Source: JAAYUJ01 sp963698165 (lineage in GTDB: Bacteria; Desulfobacterota; Syntrophobacteria; Syntrophobacterales; Syntrophobacteraceae). Taken from it: a stretch of DNA of 64,000 bases. The notes under the pieces were generated by a model. That model was given only the letters and a program-made list of their open reading frames with translations, was not told the origin of the DNA and did no database searches. Position 1 is the first letter of the stretch. Every line of letters starts with the position of its first letter. Positions 35,061 to 43,285 of this stretch are shown in pieces. The DNA lies in NCBI GenBank assembly GCA_963698165.1, contig CAVOPT010000004.1, positions 62,001 through 126,000 of the forward strand. The letters run 5' to 3'. A program made the translations under genes and the position numbers.

Positions 35061-35084
35061 CGTACACTACGCGTACACCAAGAA
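35061..35084. repeat. Arm-type integrase repeat, left end
   Basis: CGTACACTACG then CGTACACCAAGAA: two CGTACAC copies 11 bases apart. It matches 47213-47236 at 22 of 24 positions in the same orientation. It lies about 120 bases inside the attachment repeat and ends about 24 bases before the integrase start. A perfect 14-bp palindrome, ATTGATATATCAAT, is at 34985-34998, between the two. Confidence 0.7.
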
Positions 35085-35107
35085 TCAACCGTCCAGGAGG
35101 GTGACGC

Positions 35108-36250
35108 ATGGCGATTCAGATCCTCTGTATGAAGTGCAAGGCATACTCTCCTACGACTTCAAAAGTCTGCCGGAAGTGCGGTGAACCTTTCCAAAGGGAC
35201 CGGTGCTTTCGGGTGGATGTTTCCGTGAAGGGCCAGCGGGTCACGCAATTCGCGCAGAACCTGACCATCGCAAGGGAGATAGAGGCCCGGCTGAAGTCGG
35301 ACATGCTGAGAGGCGAATTTGACATCAACGCGCACAAGCCGAAGAAAACCCTTACCCTCGGAGATATTTGGGAGAAATTCCTTGAGTGGGCCAAGGAGCA
35401 CAAGAAGACTTGGCGGGATGACCTCTACTACTACCGCGAACACCTGGAGCCGAGGTTTGCCAAGAAAGCTTTGGAGGCGATTACCCCCTTCGAAATCGAG
35501 AAGATGAAACTCGAGATGAAGCGAGGAGTCAGTAAGAGAGGGACGCCTTTTGCCGCCGCCACCATCAAGCATCAAGTCGTGTTGCTTCGGAGGCTTTTTA
35601 ATGTGGCCCGGAAGTGGGAACTCTACGAGGGCAAGAACCCAGTGGAACAGGTTCAAATGCCAAAGCTCGACAACCAGCAAACCGAGTTCTTGGCCGATGA
35701 GGAAACCGAAAGATTGCTCGAGGTGCTCGAGACATGGCCCTGCCGGGACTCTGCGGATTTCGTGAAGTTTGCTATGCTCACGGGCCTTCGTCGGGGGGAG
35801 ATATTCAGACTTAAATGGGAAGACTTGGACTTCGACCGTGGCATGATCACCCTTCAGGCTCCCAAAGGGGGCAAGACCGTCACGCTTCCGCTCTCCGATG
35901 AAGCGATGGCCGTTCTTCGCAACAGGCAAATCACTTCGCCCTTCGTATTCCCTGGCAAGCAAGGCGCGATGAGAGCCGACTTCAAAGGCCCGTGGGAGAG
36001 AATCAGGAAAGCCGCCGGTCTGCCCGAGAGTTTCCGGTTTCATGGATTGCGGCATAACTTCGCAAGCCAGTTGGTTTCGAGCGGAGTTGACCTGGCCGTG
36101 GTAAAGGAACTCCTGAGCCACAAAGACATGACCACGACTCAACGGTATGCCCACCTGAAACCCGATTCAGTACGTGAAGCAGCCAGGAAGGCCGGGAAAT
36201 TGCTTACAGCCCCCAAAGGCAAGGAGAAAGTGCTCAGGATCGCAGATTAG
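35108..36250 (+). CDS. Tyrosine recombinase (integrase) with N-terminal zinc ribbon
   Basis: 380 residues. The N-terminal zinc ribbon is CMKCKAYSPTTSKVCRKCG; an arm-binding and core-binding SAM-like region follows (about 75-190), then the catalytic domain with Arg in LTGLRRGEIFRLKW, HxxR in HGLRHNFASQL, His in LLSHKDMTTTQ and the nucleophile in QRYAHL. All catalytic residues are present. It would integrate and excise the element at tRNA-Arg. ATG at 35108 follows AGGAGG. It reads inward from the left end of the element. Confidence 0.95.
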   Translation: MAIQILCMKCKAYSPTTSKVCRKCGEPFQRDRCFRVDVSVKGQRVTQFAQNLTIAREIEARLKSDMLRGEFDINAHKPKKTLTLGDIWEKFLEWAKEHKKTWRDDLYYYREHLEPRFAKKALEAITPFEIEKMKLEMKRGVSKRGTPFAAATIKHQVVLLRRLFNVARKWELYEGKNPVEQVQMPKLDNQQTEFLADEETERLLEVLETWPCRDSADFVKFAMLTGLRRGEIFRLKWEDLDFDRGMITLQAPKGGKTVTLPLSDEAMAVLRNRQITSPFVFPGKQGAMRADFKGPWERIRKAAGLPESFRFHGLRHNFASQLVSSGVDLAVVKELLSHKDMTTTQRYAHLKPDSVREAARKAGKLLTAPKGKEKVLRIAD

Positions 36251-36279
36251 GCTCATTGGGTCCATGGAGGGAACAAAAG

Positions 36280-36520
36280 ATGAGAAACCATTTCACCGCA
36301 GTAATTGAACGGGATGGAGAATGGTTCATCGGATATTGCCTGGAGATCCCCGGAGCCAACGGGCAGGGTAAGACCGAGGATGAATGCCTGAAGAGCCTCT
36401 CTAGTGCCATCGCGCTCATTTAAGAGGATCGGCGGCAAGAGAGACCATCTTGAAGGGGATTCCAAGGAATTTACGGATCGATGAAGAAACATCGGGTGAT
36501 TGGAAGGAGAAGTCATGCTT
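36280..36520 (+). pseudogene. HicB-like antitoxin fragment, broken by TAA and a frameshift
   Basis: MRNHFTAVIERDGEWFIGYC and LEIPGANGQGKTEDECLKSL match the N-terminus of HicB-type antitoxins (partial RNase H fold). After SSAIALI a TAA occurs at 36421, where homologues continue with LEDRR. The same frame does read EDRRQE, then shifts to GIPRNLRIDEET, the expected end. So one nonsense mutation (probably TTA to TAA) and one shift have killed it. AGGGAA lies before ATG 36280. No HicA toxin gene is visible next to it. Confidence 0.6.
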
Positions 36521-36739
36521 GCGGTTGAACTGCCAAAAGAGGTTGAGGAGCGACTGGAGCGCCTTTCCAGGAAAACAGGGCGAGCCAAAGCCGATTACAT
36601 TCTGGAAGCGATCCTGGAGTATCTGGACGACATCGAAGACGCATCTCTTGCTGAAGCCAGGCTTGAAGACATTCGCGCGGGCCGGACGCAGACCATCCCT
36701 CTTGAAGAGGTCATGAGGCGGCATGGCATGGAAGGTTGA
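36515..36739 (+). CDS. Ribbon-helix-helix antitoxin (RelB/StbD-like)
   Basis: 74 residues. N-terminal MLAVELPKEVEERLERLSRKTG is a ribbon-helix-helix DNA-binding segment; ILEYLDDIEDASLAEARLEDI and the C-terminus would wrap the toxin. ATG at 36515 has GGAG upstream. It overlaps the toxin gene by 17 bases, the standard antitoxin-first order. The pair probably represses itself and stabilises the element. Confidence 0.85.
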   Translation: MLAVELPKEVEERLERLSRKTGRAKADYILEAILEYLDDIEDASLAEARLEDIRAGRTQTIPLEEVMRRHGMEG

Positions 36740-36992
36740 GTTCGAACCAGCGGCACTGAAGGAACTTGAGCGGCTGGAGAGGCAGGACGCCCGGCGGGTT
36801 CTGAAGTTTCTGCACGAGCGAGTGGCGGCGGGAGACAACCCGAGGGCTATCGGTCAACCTCTTGGAGGATCAAGGTTTTCAGGGCTTTGGAAGTATCGCG
36901 TTGGTGATTTCAGAATCATATGTGACATCGAGGACGACACCGTGACCGTTCTGGTTGTCCGCATAGGGCACAGAAGGGAGGTCTATCGCTAA
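36723..36992 (+). CDS. RelE/ParE-superfamily toxin
   Basis: 89 residues: VEFEPAALKELERLERQDARRVLKFL, then LGGSRFSGLWKYRVGDFRIICDIED and VLVVRIGHRREVYR. This is the full RelE fold, with Arg in WKYRVGDFRI, Arg in IGHRREVYR and the C-terminal Tyr. RelE enzymes cut mRNA on the ribosome when freed from antitoxin. It overlaps the antitoxin gene. No truncation is seen. Confidence 0.92.
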   Translation: MAWKVEFEPAALKELERLERQDARRVLKFLHERVAAGDNPRAIGQPLGGSRFSGLWKYRVGDFRIICDIEDDTVTVLVVRIGHRREVYR

Positions 36993-37093
36993 CGCACCTT
37001 CTGGGGGATAGCGGGACGCCGCGACAAGGCCGGACACCTGCACCGGTTTTCCCCCGGATTCAAATTGGAGGGCTTTTGCAGGAGGGCGTAACC

Positions 37094-37888
37094 GTGGAAT
37101 TCTATTCGAGGAAAGACCTTCCACAACCACCATTCGAGATTGCGAGAACTGACGCAGAGCTTTGGGATCTGGTTACATCCGCGCGCCTCGTGCCCTTCGT
37201 GAAGGCGCCGTTGTCGCTTTACAATCCGCCCGATCCCATTTCCGGGGATTATCGTTATGTGCCCCTTTTCCCGTATCCCTTCGACCAGGACTATGCCAGG
37301 TTGCGCGTTGTTTCTGAAAAGATCCGCATCTTGACCGAAGACCTTGAGACCTACCCCACAGATGAGACATGGCTCGAATATTTCAAAAGCGAGAGGCGGC
37401 GCCTTGAAGGAAAGGCTCCGGAGTCCTGGCTCAAAGTGTTTGAACCATCGCGGAAAGAGGCGGTTCAAGAGCTTGCCGAGCTCCGCTCTGAATCGGAACG
37501 CTTGGAGGCCAAATTTGCTGATATCGCCGGGCTTTATGCAGGTTGGGACTTCACATCGGGGCAACATGAATTCTTCCTGAGACAGCTCAACGATGCCTAT
37601 TATCGCCGGGATCACATTGAATCCGCGAAGGTTTTGTCTCGTGGTCGTCAGGCCACCAATCCAAGCGAGAACAGGAAGGGCAGCGGCTCGGATAAAGACT
37701 CAGTGAGGGCTTACGCAAAGGGTGTCATTGAATGTGAGCCCAAAATTACCAGGACGGCTCTTGCAGATCGAATTCAGAAATCAATACCTGAAGCGCAGAA
37801 TTACACCACTGACACACTCATAGAACGGACCAGGAATCTATTCCCCGATTACACCCCCTTGAAACCTGGACGGAAGCCAAAAAAATGA
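37094..37888 (+). CDS. Hypothetical element protein with coiled-coil region
   Basis: 264 residues starting at GTG 37094, nine bases after GGAGG (EFYSRKDLPQPPFEIARTDAE). The middle (about 80-155) is charged and helical (RKEAVQELAELRSESERLEAKF). The C-terminal part (VRAYAKGVIECEPKITRTALADRI) looks like a winged-helix or resolvase-like tail, and the end is basic (GRKPKK). It may bind DNA, but no family is recognised. It lies between the toxin-antitoxin pair and the HTH gene. Confidence 0.7.
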   Translation: MEFYSRKDLPQPPFEIARTDAELWDLVTSARLVPFVKAPLSLYNPPDPISGDYRYVPLFPYPFDQDYARLRVVSEKIRILTEDLETYPTDETWLEYFKSERRRLEGKAPESWLKVFEPSRKEAVQELAELRSESERLEAKFADIAGLYAGWDFTSGQHEFFLRQLNDAYYRRDHIESAKVLSRGRQATNPSENRKGSGSDKDSVRAYAKGVIECEPKITRTALADRIQKSIPEAQNYTTDTLIERTRNLFPDYTPLKPGRKPKK

Positions 37889-38034
37889 GCACCATTTGGA
37901 CAGGTATTTTTTCTCTACTAAATTCAATACATTCCATGGAAATACCCGCCACCTCCTAGCTCTTTTTCCGGCAAAAGCTATCCCGTAAGATGCCTTCAAC
38001 GTTGATACTTTAACCCTTTGTTGGAGGCATTTCG

Positions 38035-38214
38035 ATGACCAATCTCGTCCGCATTTCCAAGGCCGAAGAGGCCGGGCTCCCCCTCAAACCAAGCACTCTT
38101 TACAAGTGGTTCCATACGCGGAAACACCCCGAAATCTTCGTGAAGCTCGGGGGCGCGGTCTTTGTTGATACCATTAAGCTTGGCGAACTGATTGAGAAAT
38201 GCCGAGGGACGTAA
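38035..38214 (+). CDS. Small HTH protein, AlpA/excisionase-like
   Basis: 59 residues: ISKAEEAGLPLKPSTLYKWFHTRKHPEIFVKLGGAVFVDTIKLGELI. The order of helix-turn-helix, basic wing and C-terminal helix fits MerR-like excisionase/AlpA proteins, which act as directionality factors or activators of replication genes. TTGGAGG precedes the ATG. It ends four bases before the primase-helicase gene. Confidence 0.75.
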   Translation: MTNLVRISKAEEAGLPLKPSTLYKWFHTRKHPEIFVKLGGAVFVDTIKLGELIEKCRGT

Positions 38215-38217
38215 CCC

Positions 38218-40251
38218 ATGAAAGGAGCGGGGAGTTATTTTCTTCATCCTCAACATCTGGCCGACCTCCGCAAATCGGGCCTATCAGATGAGATCATTCG
38301 GGCGGCAGGCATCCGGTCCGTTCCCCCGAGGGACATCCCCAAGAAGCTTAACGGTGGCAGTGATAAGAACGTTTCCTCTGCCTACGAAATCCCATACACG
38401 CAGCACGGGTTTTCCCGCCTCCGCGTGTTTGGTGACCGCATTAACGGGACTAATAAGTACAAACAGCCGAAGAGCCAAGAAATCTGCCTCTACGTTCATG
38501 AGCCGATCCGACCGGCACTGAATGATCACAACGTGCCCTTGTTCATTGTCGAGGGGGAGAAAAAATGCTTGCGGGCGATCCAAGAGGGCTTATGCGCGGT
38601 AGCCATTGGCGGGTTGACCTCCTGGGGGCGTGAGGGAAAACTCCTGCCTCAATTTGACGAGATCCCACTTGATGGCCGGGATGTGCGGATCGTGCCGGAC
38701 AATGATTGGAGATCCCGAGAATTTGGGAAACGTTACGGTAGATGGAGAACTACAGGCATTGAACAGATCGAAAGGTTTTCCAGGGCACTGATGAAACGCG
38801 GGGCAAGGGTCAAGGTGGTACTCCTGCCCAAGGCCCATGAGAAGATCGGACTCGATGACTTCCTCCTCAATAATCCCGTGGAGGCCCTGGATAGCCTTGA
38901 GTGCGTCGATTCCGAAGAGATCCGGGGGGAGCAGGACGCAGCAAGCATCATTTCCATGTTCAACGAGAAACATGCAGTGGTGATGCTTGGCGGGAAATGC
39001 ACGGTCCTTACCGAAATCATCAACCCCGTTTTCGATAGACCGGACATCACCTTCTCTTCCGTTGCCGACTTCCGAAAATTCTACGCCCCCATGAAAATTC
39101 AGGTGTCCGATGGCAACGGTGGGACGAAGCCGGCATCAGCTGCAAAGCGGTGGATCGAAGACCCGAACCGAAGGAATTACGAGGGGGTGGTGTTCGCCCC
39201 GCAAAGAGATGTCCCTGGATACTACAACCTATGGCGGGGATTCGCAGTGGAACCGGAGCCGGGTGATTGGTCCCTGCTTCGGCAGCATATCGTCACGGAC
39301 TTTTGCCATGAGAACACCGAGCACTTCAATTACCTGATGGCGGTATGTGCGGATGCGGTTCAGAACCCCGGTGGGCAAAGGCCAGGGGTGGCGATTGTCC
39401 TTCGAGGAGCCAAAGGAACCGGCAAGGGCCTTTTTGCGACATCCATGGGTCAAATCTTTGGGTCTCACTTCCTGCACTTGAGCAACTCTCAGCACCTCAC
39501 CGGACGGTTCAACGCACATCTTAAAGATGCTCTGTGGGTCTTCGCGGATGAAGCCTTCTGGGCCGGGGACAAGGCTAGCGAGGGCATCCTGAAGCACATG
39601 ATTACCGAGGACTACTGGACGGTGGAACAGAAGGGAAAAGACCCTTACACGGCCAAGAACCACGTAGGGCTGGTCATATCCTCCAATGAATGTTGGGTGG
39701 TCCCTGCTGGACTGCAAGAGCGTAGATTCTTCGTGCTGGATGTTGCGGAAACTCACGCCAGGGATACCTCCTATTTCGGACCCATCTTCCGGCAGATGAG
39801 GGACGGTGGGCTGGAAGCGATGCTTTACGACCTCTTGAGTTGGAACATCTCGGGGGTAGATTTGAGAACGGCACCGGAGACCGAGGCCCTTTTCGAGCAG
39901 ACCATCCAGGGCATGACAACCATTCAAAAGTGGTGGTTTGAAGTTCTCCGGGCCGGGACGCAGCTCCGTGACGGGGACGATTGGAAAATGAGCGTGGAGA
40001 CCCGGAAGCTGCACGAGGACTATCTGCGGTTCGCGGCGGACCATGGGGACCGTTTTCCAGAGACCGATGCTGTGTTCAGTCGGGAACTAAAGAAATTGGA
40101 GCCGGGGCTCAGTTTTTGTCGGCTGAGAATTGATGGAATTAGGCGTCACTGCGTCACATTCCCCGACCTTGAGGAGTGCAGGATGCGATTCAAGGAAATG
40201 GCAGGCCTCGGGTGTGCATTTGATGATGATGAGGACGGTGACCCGGGATGA
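38218..40251 (+). CDS. Primase-helicase replication protein (DUF3854 plus DUF5906 type)
   Basis: 677 residues. The N-terminal half (about 80-250) resembles a Toprim-like DUF3854 module (PLFIVEGEKKCLRAIQEGLCAVAIGG with a later VRIVPDND). The C-terminal half is a superfamily 3-like helicase: Walker A LRGAKGTGKGLFA, Walker B ALWVFADEAFW, sensor 1 VGLVISSNECW and an Arg finger in LQERRFFVLDV. Such proteins replicate phage satellites and integrative elements. ATG at 38218 follows the HTH gene closely. The CCCGGG repeat cluster downstream begins inside its last codons. Confidence 0.88.
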   Translation: MKGAGSYFLHPQHLADLRKSGLSDEIIRAAGIRSVPPRDIPKKLNGGSDKNVSSAYEIPYTQHGFSRLRVFGDRINGTNKYKQPKSQEICLYVHEPIRPALNDHNVPLFIVEGEKKCLRAIQEGLCAVAIGGLTSWGREGKLLPQFDEIPLDGRDVRIVPDNDWRSREFGKRYGRWRTTGIEQIERFSRALMKRGARVKVVLLPKAHEKIGLDDFLLNNPVEALDSLECVDSEEIRGEQDAASIISMFNEKHAVVMLGGKCTVLTEIINPVFDRPDITFSSVADFRKFYAPMKIQVSDGNGGTKPASAAKRWIEDPNRRNYEGVVFAPQRDVPGYYNLWRGFAVEPEPGDWSLLRQHIVTDFCHENTEHFNYLMAVCADAVQNPGGQRPGVAIVLRGAKGTGKGLFATSMGQIFGSHFLHLSNSQHLTGRFNAHLKDALWVFADEAFWAGDKASEGILKHMITEDYWTVEQKGKDPYTAKNHVGLVISSNECWVVPAGLQERRFFVLDVAETHARDTSYFGPIFRQMRDGGLEAMLYDLLSWNISGVDLRTAPETEALFEQTIQGMTTIQKWWFEVLRAGTQLRDGDDWKMSVETRKLHEDYLRFAADHGDRFPETDAVFSRELKKLEPGLSFCRLRIDGIRRHCVTFPDLEECRMRFKEMAGLGCAFDDDEDGDPG

Positions 40252-40470
40252 CCCCGGGACAGCAGAATTATCCCGGGACAGATAAACCCGCATGAATAAA
40301 TGGCCGACCCGGGTGTCCCGGGTGGCCGGGGTATTTTTTGAGTTTCTAAAAAAATGGCTCAATTTTCTAGCGAATTATTTATCTCGGGTATCTCGGGTCG
40401 GTCGGGACAGGGTGGTAGTAGTAAAGGTTTACGCGTCCCGAGATAAAAAATGGACCCCGGGACACCCGGG
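40242..40470. repeat. CCCGGG iteron-like cluster around an AT-rich stretch, possible origin of the element
   Basis: CCCGGG occurs seven times in 230 bases (starting at 40242, 40253, 40272, 40308, 40317, 40456 and 40465), mostly as TCCCGGGACA or GGGTGTCCCGGG, plus related TCTCGGG (two) and GTCGGGAC. Between the clusters, 40330-40383 is AT-rich (runs of T and A). Repeats flanking an AT-rich segment right after a replication gene resemble an iteron origin. Function is inferred from position and pattern only. Confidence 0.55.
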
Positions 40471-40575
40471 ACGGGGAAAGGGTGAAACGCATAAAGAGGT
40501 TCAATGGCTTCACACCGGAGCAGCACGAAAGAACGGCGACACTCCTGCACAAAATGACACAAAATTGACGACAGG

Positions 40576-40797
40576 ATGCGAGAAGCTTGGAAGATGGTGC
40601 TCAAGGGTTACGGGGCATCCAGCAGAGCTAACCGGATCATTGAAAGGATGCTCGTCGGTGGTTCCTGGACTCTAAAGATTTGGAATGCATTGAATGAGAA
40701 ATACTTCGATGAGGGATTCGAGAGCTCCCTTATTTCGGGAAATGATGACCATGATCGGAGCAATCCTCGAAATGGACCTCCGGGGCAGGATCACTAG
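40576..40797 (+). CDS. Small hypothetical element protein
   Basis: 73 residues (MREAWKMVLKGYGASSRANR, then ERMLVGGSWTLKIWNALNEKYFDEGFESSL). It looks protein-like up to about residue 55, then turns into a low-complexity tail where the next frame begins. The ribosome site is weak. No family recognised. Confidence 0.38.
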   Translation: MREAWKMVLKGYGASSRANRIIERMLVGGSWTLKIWNALNEKYFDEGFESSLISGNDDHDRSNPRNGPPGQDH

Positions 40798-40918
40798 GGC
40801 CTACATCATCAGCAACTCGGATCGGGAAGAGGCCATCGTCATTGGCACACTGGCCCGGATCAACAGGCCTGGGTGTTGGGGATGGCTGAGCAGGCTGTTT
40901 AAATGGGTGAGAAGATGA
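40742..40918 (+). CDS. Small hypothetical protein, coupled to the nuclease gene
   Basis: 58 residues (MMTMIGAILEMDLRGRITRA...GTLARINRPGCWGWLSRLFKWVRR) with an aromatic, basic C-terminus. Its stop overlaps the ATG of the ERCC4 nuclease gene as ATGA, which supports real translation. No family recognised. Confidence 0.45.
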   Translation: MMTMIGAILEMDLRGRITRAYIISNSDREEAIVIGTLARINRPGCWGWLSRLFKWVRR

Positions 40919-41442
40919 TGCACGTCATTGTGGACTCCCGCGAACAGATCCCATTCACCTTCGAGGGCTACCCCTGTGAAGTGGAGCGTGGCACCCTCGA
41001 GACCGGGGATTAGAGCCTGGGTGGTTTCGAGAACTCCATCGCCATCGAGCGGAAGGCACTGGATGACTTAGTGGGATGTTTAATGGGTTACAACAGGGCC
41101 CGGTTCTCTCGGGAACTTCACCGGGGAAAAGCATTGGACCGCTTCTTTGTGGTTGTCGAGGCGGACGTTGGGGATCTCCTGGCCGGTCGGTACAAGTCGG
41201 AGATGAATCCAAAGGCTGCTTTTGAATCCATCATGGCCTTGAGTATCCGGTTTAGCACACCGTTTGTGTTTGCCGGTAATAGCGCCCAGGCCGAAAGGGT
41301 TACCTATTCGCTCCTCCAGAAATACGCAGCAGAGATCCAGAAGAGGCATGCCATCTTGGAGCAGGCTATGGGTTCACCAATCCCATGTGCCACAGGGAAT
41401 GCTTGCAGGGCAATGGCTCAGCAGGGCTGCAGCCGCCTGTAG
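40915..41442 (+). pseudogene. ERCC4-type nuclease interrupted by an in-frame TAG
   Basis: One frame spans 40915-41442 and gives 175 residues with a single TAG at 41011-41013. Before it: MMHVIVDSREQIPFTFEG and VERGTLETGD. After it: SLGGFENSIAIERKALDDL, with the ERK catalytic signature, and later FVVVEADVGDLLAGR. In ERCC4/XPF-type nucleases the segment is GDYSL...IERK, so the stop replaces the conserved Tyr (TAC/TAT to TAG). As written only 32 residues would be made, unless the stop is read through or translation restarts downstream. The nuclease probably serves element recombination or replication. Confidence 0.78.
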
Positions 41443-41476
41443 GAAGGTTGTTTTAGCAAGACAGGGAGGAAAAGGA

Positions 41477-41908
41477 ATGGCTGGACGATGGAAACCCGGG
41501 GAGAGCGGCAACCCCAAAGGACGACCCGCCGGCAGCAGACACAAGGCCACAATCGTTGCCAAGACCTTAATGGATGGTCAGGCCAAAGCTCTAGTCCAAA
41601 AGATCATCGAAAAGGCGTTGGAGGGAGACACCATGTGCTTGAGGGTGTGCATTGAGCGACTCGTCCCCCCCTGCAAGGAGGGCCCTCTCTCGGTCAAGCT
41701 CCCGGCAATCAAATCGGTGAAGGATCTTCCAGACCTCCTAGCCCGGATAATGGCTCTTCTGGAGGTAGGCGAACTGACCATTGGTGAGGCGCAGGGGTTG
41801 AGTGCGGTGGCCGAGTCATGCCGCAAGGTGCTGGAAATAAGCGAATTCCAGGCACAATTGGAACAGATACGGGAGGAACTGAATGAAATATCGAAGAGAC
41901 CTAAATGA
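41477..41908 (+). CDS. DUF5681 family protein
   Basis: 143 residues. The N-terminus, WKPGESGNPKGRPAGSRHKAT, is the DUF5681 signature, common in phage and mobile-element proteins and often near terminases. LMDGQAKALVQKIIEKALEGDTMCLRVCIERLVPP follows, then a long helical tail (LSAVAESCRKVLEISEFQAQLEQIREELNEI). GGAGG lies just upstream of ATG 41477. It overlaps the next gene by 26 bases. Confidence 0.85.
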   Translation: MAGRWKPGESGNPKGRPAGSRHKATIVAKTLMDGQAKALVQKIIEKALEGDTMCLRVCIERLVPPCKEGPLSVKLPAIKSVKDLPDLLARIMALLEVGELTIGEAQGLSAVAESCRKVLEISEFQAQLEQIREELNEISKRPK

Positions 41909-42206
41909 ATTGAGGGAGCGGGTCCAGGCACTCCAACAGGTTCAAAAGAAGAATTCCTTGGTTGAGCCACCCAGGCACATCCAGTTGCTCACCCATCTTA
42001 CCAGAACGGAGGAGCAGAACTTGGAACTCGACGCCTTTTTCCGGGGGCATCCCGAGTTGGTCCCACCCCCCTATCGGGACACATCAAGAGAGGCGCGATG
42101 GAAAATCTATAACTGGCTGGCCGGGCTTCCTGAGGACAGCACCCACAATGACCTCTGTGAGATCCTCGCAGGGGTCGGTAGAGATGAAGCCCCTAGCACA
42201 ACATAG
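41883..42206 (+). CDS. Hypothetical element protein
   Basis: 107 residues with a helical N-terminus (LNELRERVQALQQVQ) and PEDSTHNDLCEILAGVG near the end. It overlaps the DUF5681 gene, so the two are probably translated together. No domain recognised. Confidence 0.6.
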   Translation: MKYRRDLNELRERVQALQQVQKKNSLVEPPRHIQLLTHLTRTEEQNLELDAFFRGHPELVPPPYRDTSREARWKIYNWLAGLPEDSTHNDLCEILAGVGRDEAPSTT

Positions 42207-42374
42207 CTCCTCAAGGATGACACCGATGAGGGGAGAACCACACCACCCCGGCGCAGGCTGGCAATAGGACGAGCTGACCAAGATTTTCGGCAGGATTCCA
42301 GCATCGGCGCGAGGCAACCACTACCAGAGCAGAAGGCTTAAAGGATCATCGAACCAATGTTCCAAGGAGATATC

Positions 42375-42629
42375 ATGACCCCAGGAGAGGCAATCCGAAG
42401 ATTCTGCATTGCCTGTCTCGGGTCAGCCCATGATGTCCGCGAGTGCGGTGGCGATCACTGCCTGAATGGTGGATGCGATTCAAAGGGTGTGTGCTGCTTC
42501 TACCCGTACCGCATGGGCAAGGGCCGTCCATCGGTCAAACTCATCCGAAAGACGTGCTTATGGTGCATGGGTGATGGCGTCAACTTTGTGCGTGAGTGCC
42601 AGACACCAGAGTGCGCGTTGCATCCGTAA
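42375..42629 (+). CDS. Small cysteine-rich, zinc-binding element protein
   Basis: 84 residues with eleven cysteines: FCIACLGSAHDVRECGGDHCLNGGC, GVCCFYP, TCLWCMGDG and ECQTPECALHP. The repeated pattern CxxC...C...C suggests two related zinc knuckles. Small proteins like this occur in phage packaging/terminase regions, from memory. AAGGAGAT precedes ATG 42375. Confidence 0.7.
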   Translation: MTPGEAIRRFCIACLGSAHDVRECGGDHCLNGGCDSKGVCCFYPYRMGKGRPSVKLIRKTCLWCMGDGVNFVRECQTPECALHP

Positions 42630-42632
42630 CGT

Positions 42633-42737
42633 ATGGGGAAAAATCCGAACATCACCGAGGAAACCAGGATACAGAGGAGGGATAGAGCACTCAAACGCGA
42701 TCTCATTCGGTTCGCTGTAACGGGAAAAGCGTCGTAG
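42633..42737 (+). CDS. Very small basic peptide (tentative)
   Basis: 34 residues (MGKNPNITEETRIQRRDRAL...FAVTGKAS), starting four bases after the previous stop. Basic and helical-looking. No ribosome site, so the call is weak. Confidence 0.28.
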   Translation: MGKNPNITEETRIQRRDRALKRDLIRFAVTGKAS

Positions 42738-43012
42738 AATCCATTTTATCACCGTGGGGTATACTTCAGTGCCCCCTGAGGTTTTCCGTTGGCAATTTAT
42801 GGATTTCAAGTAGGGTGTTCTTGGGTGAAATCATCAGTGACCGGGAGGCTCTCCGAAATGAGTCATTTTCATTTCTACCCTCTAAAGAATCAGTCCCGAG
42901 TACACCCATATCGTGAGGCATGGGCAGGATGTGTTTGTGCATCTTCGGCAGCACTCAGGACCCTTTTTTCTATTGTACCAGCCATGAGCATATGTTTTCC
43001 AGATGATTCCTC
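42738..43012. other. Spacer in the element, no supported gene
   Basis: The only frames are short and have unusual composition. Nothing recognisable. Confidence 0.4.
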
Positions 43013-43285
43013 TTGAGGCGATCCCTAGAGACTCAATGCCCCCGGTTCCATAGGATAAGGATTCGTGGTCGTGGGAGAGTCGAAATAAAGACCTCTGGCC
43101 GCAAGAACTTATGCGATAAGCTCGGCAACGAAGCCATTGCCAAGCGCATCAGTATAGAAATCGTTGGGAACCTCATTGTTCTCGGTGAAAACGGGGAGAG
43201 GATGGTGCCCCAACTCCCCCAATCAGCTGACCATTCCTGGAAGGAATGTTTGGGTGAGGAAGGAGTTCTGAAAAGAGGTGGCTAA
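43013..43285 (+). CDS. Hypothetical protein (tentative)
   Basis: 90 residues; only the central part (NEAIAKRISIEIVGNLIVLGENGERMVPQ) looks protein-like. Its stop overlaps the next start as TAATG, which hints at coupling. The N-terminal third is Arg-rich and may be spurious. Confidence 0.3.
   Translation: MRRSLETQCPRFHRIRIRGRGRVEIKTSGRKNLCDKLGNEAIAKRISIEIVGNLIVLGENGERMVPQLPQSADHSWKECLGEEGVLKRGG

Noticed and set aside
40292..40675. 127-residue frame across the repeat cluster
   Set aside because: The translation follows the CCCGGG repeats and an AT-rich run; no ribosome site.
27526..41013. Stop-codon reassignment of TAG in this organism
   Set aside because: Normal genes here end with TAG at expected lengths (roadblock protein at 3714, integrase at 36250), so general reassignment does not fit; two nonsense mutations are simpler.
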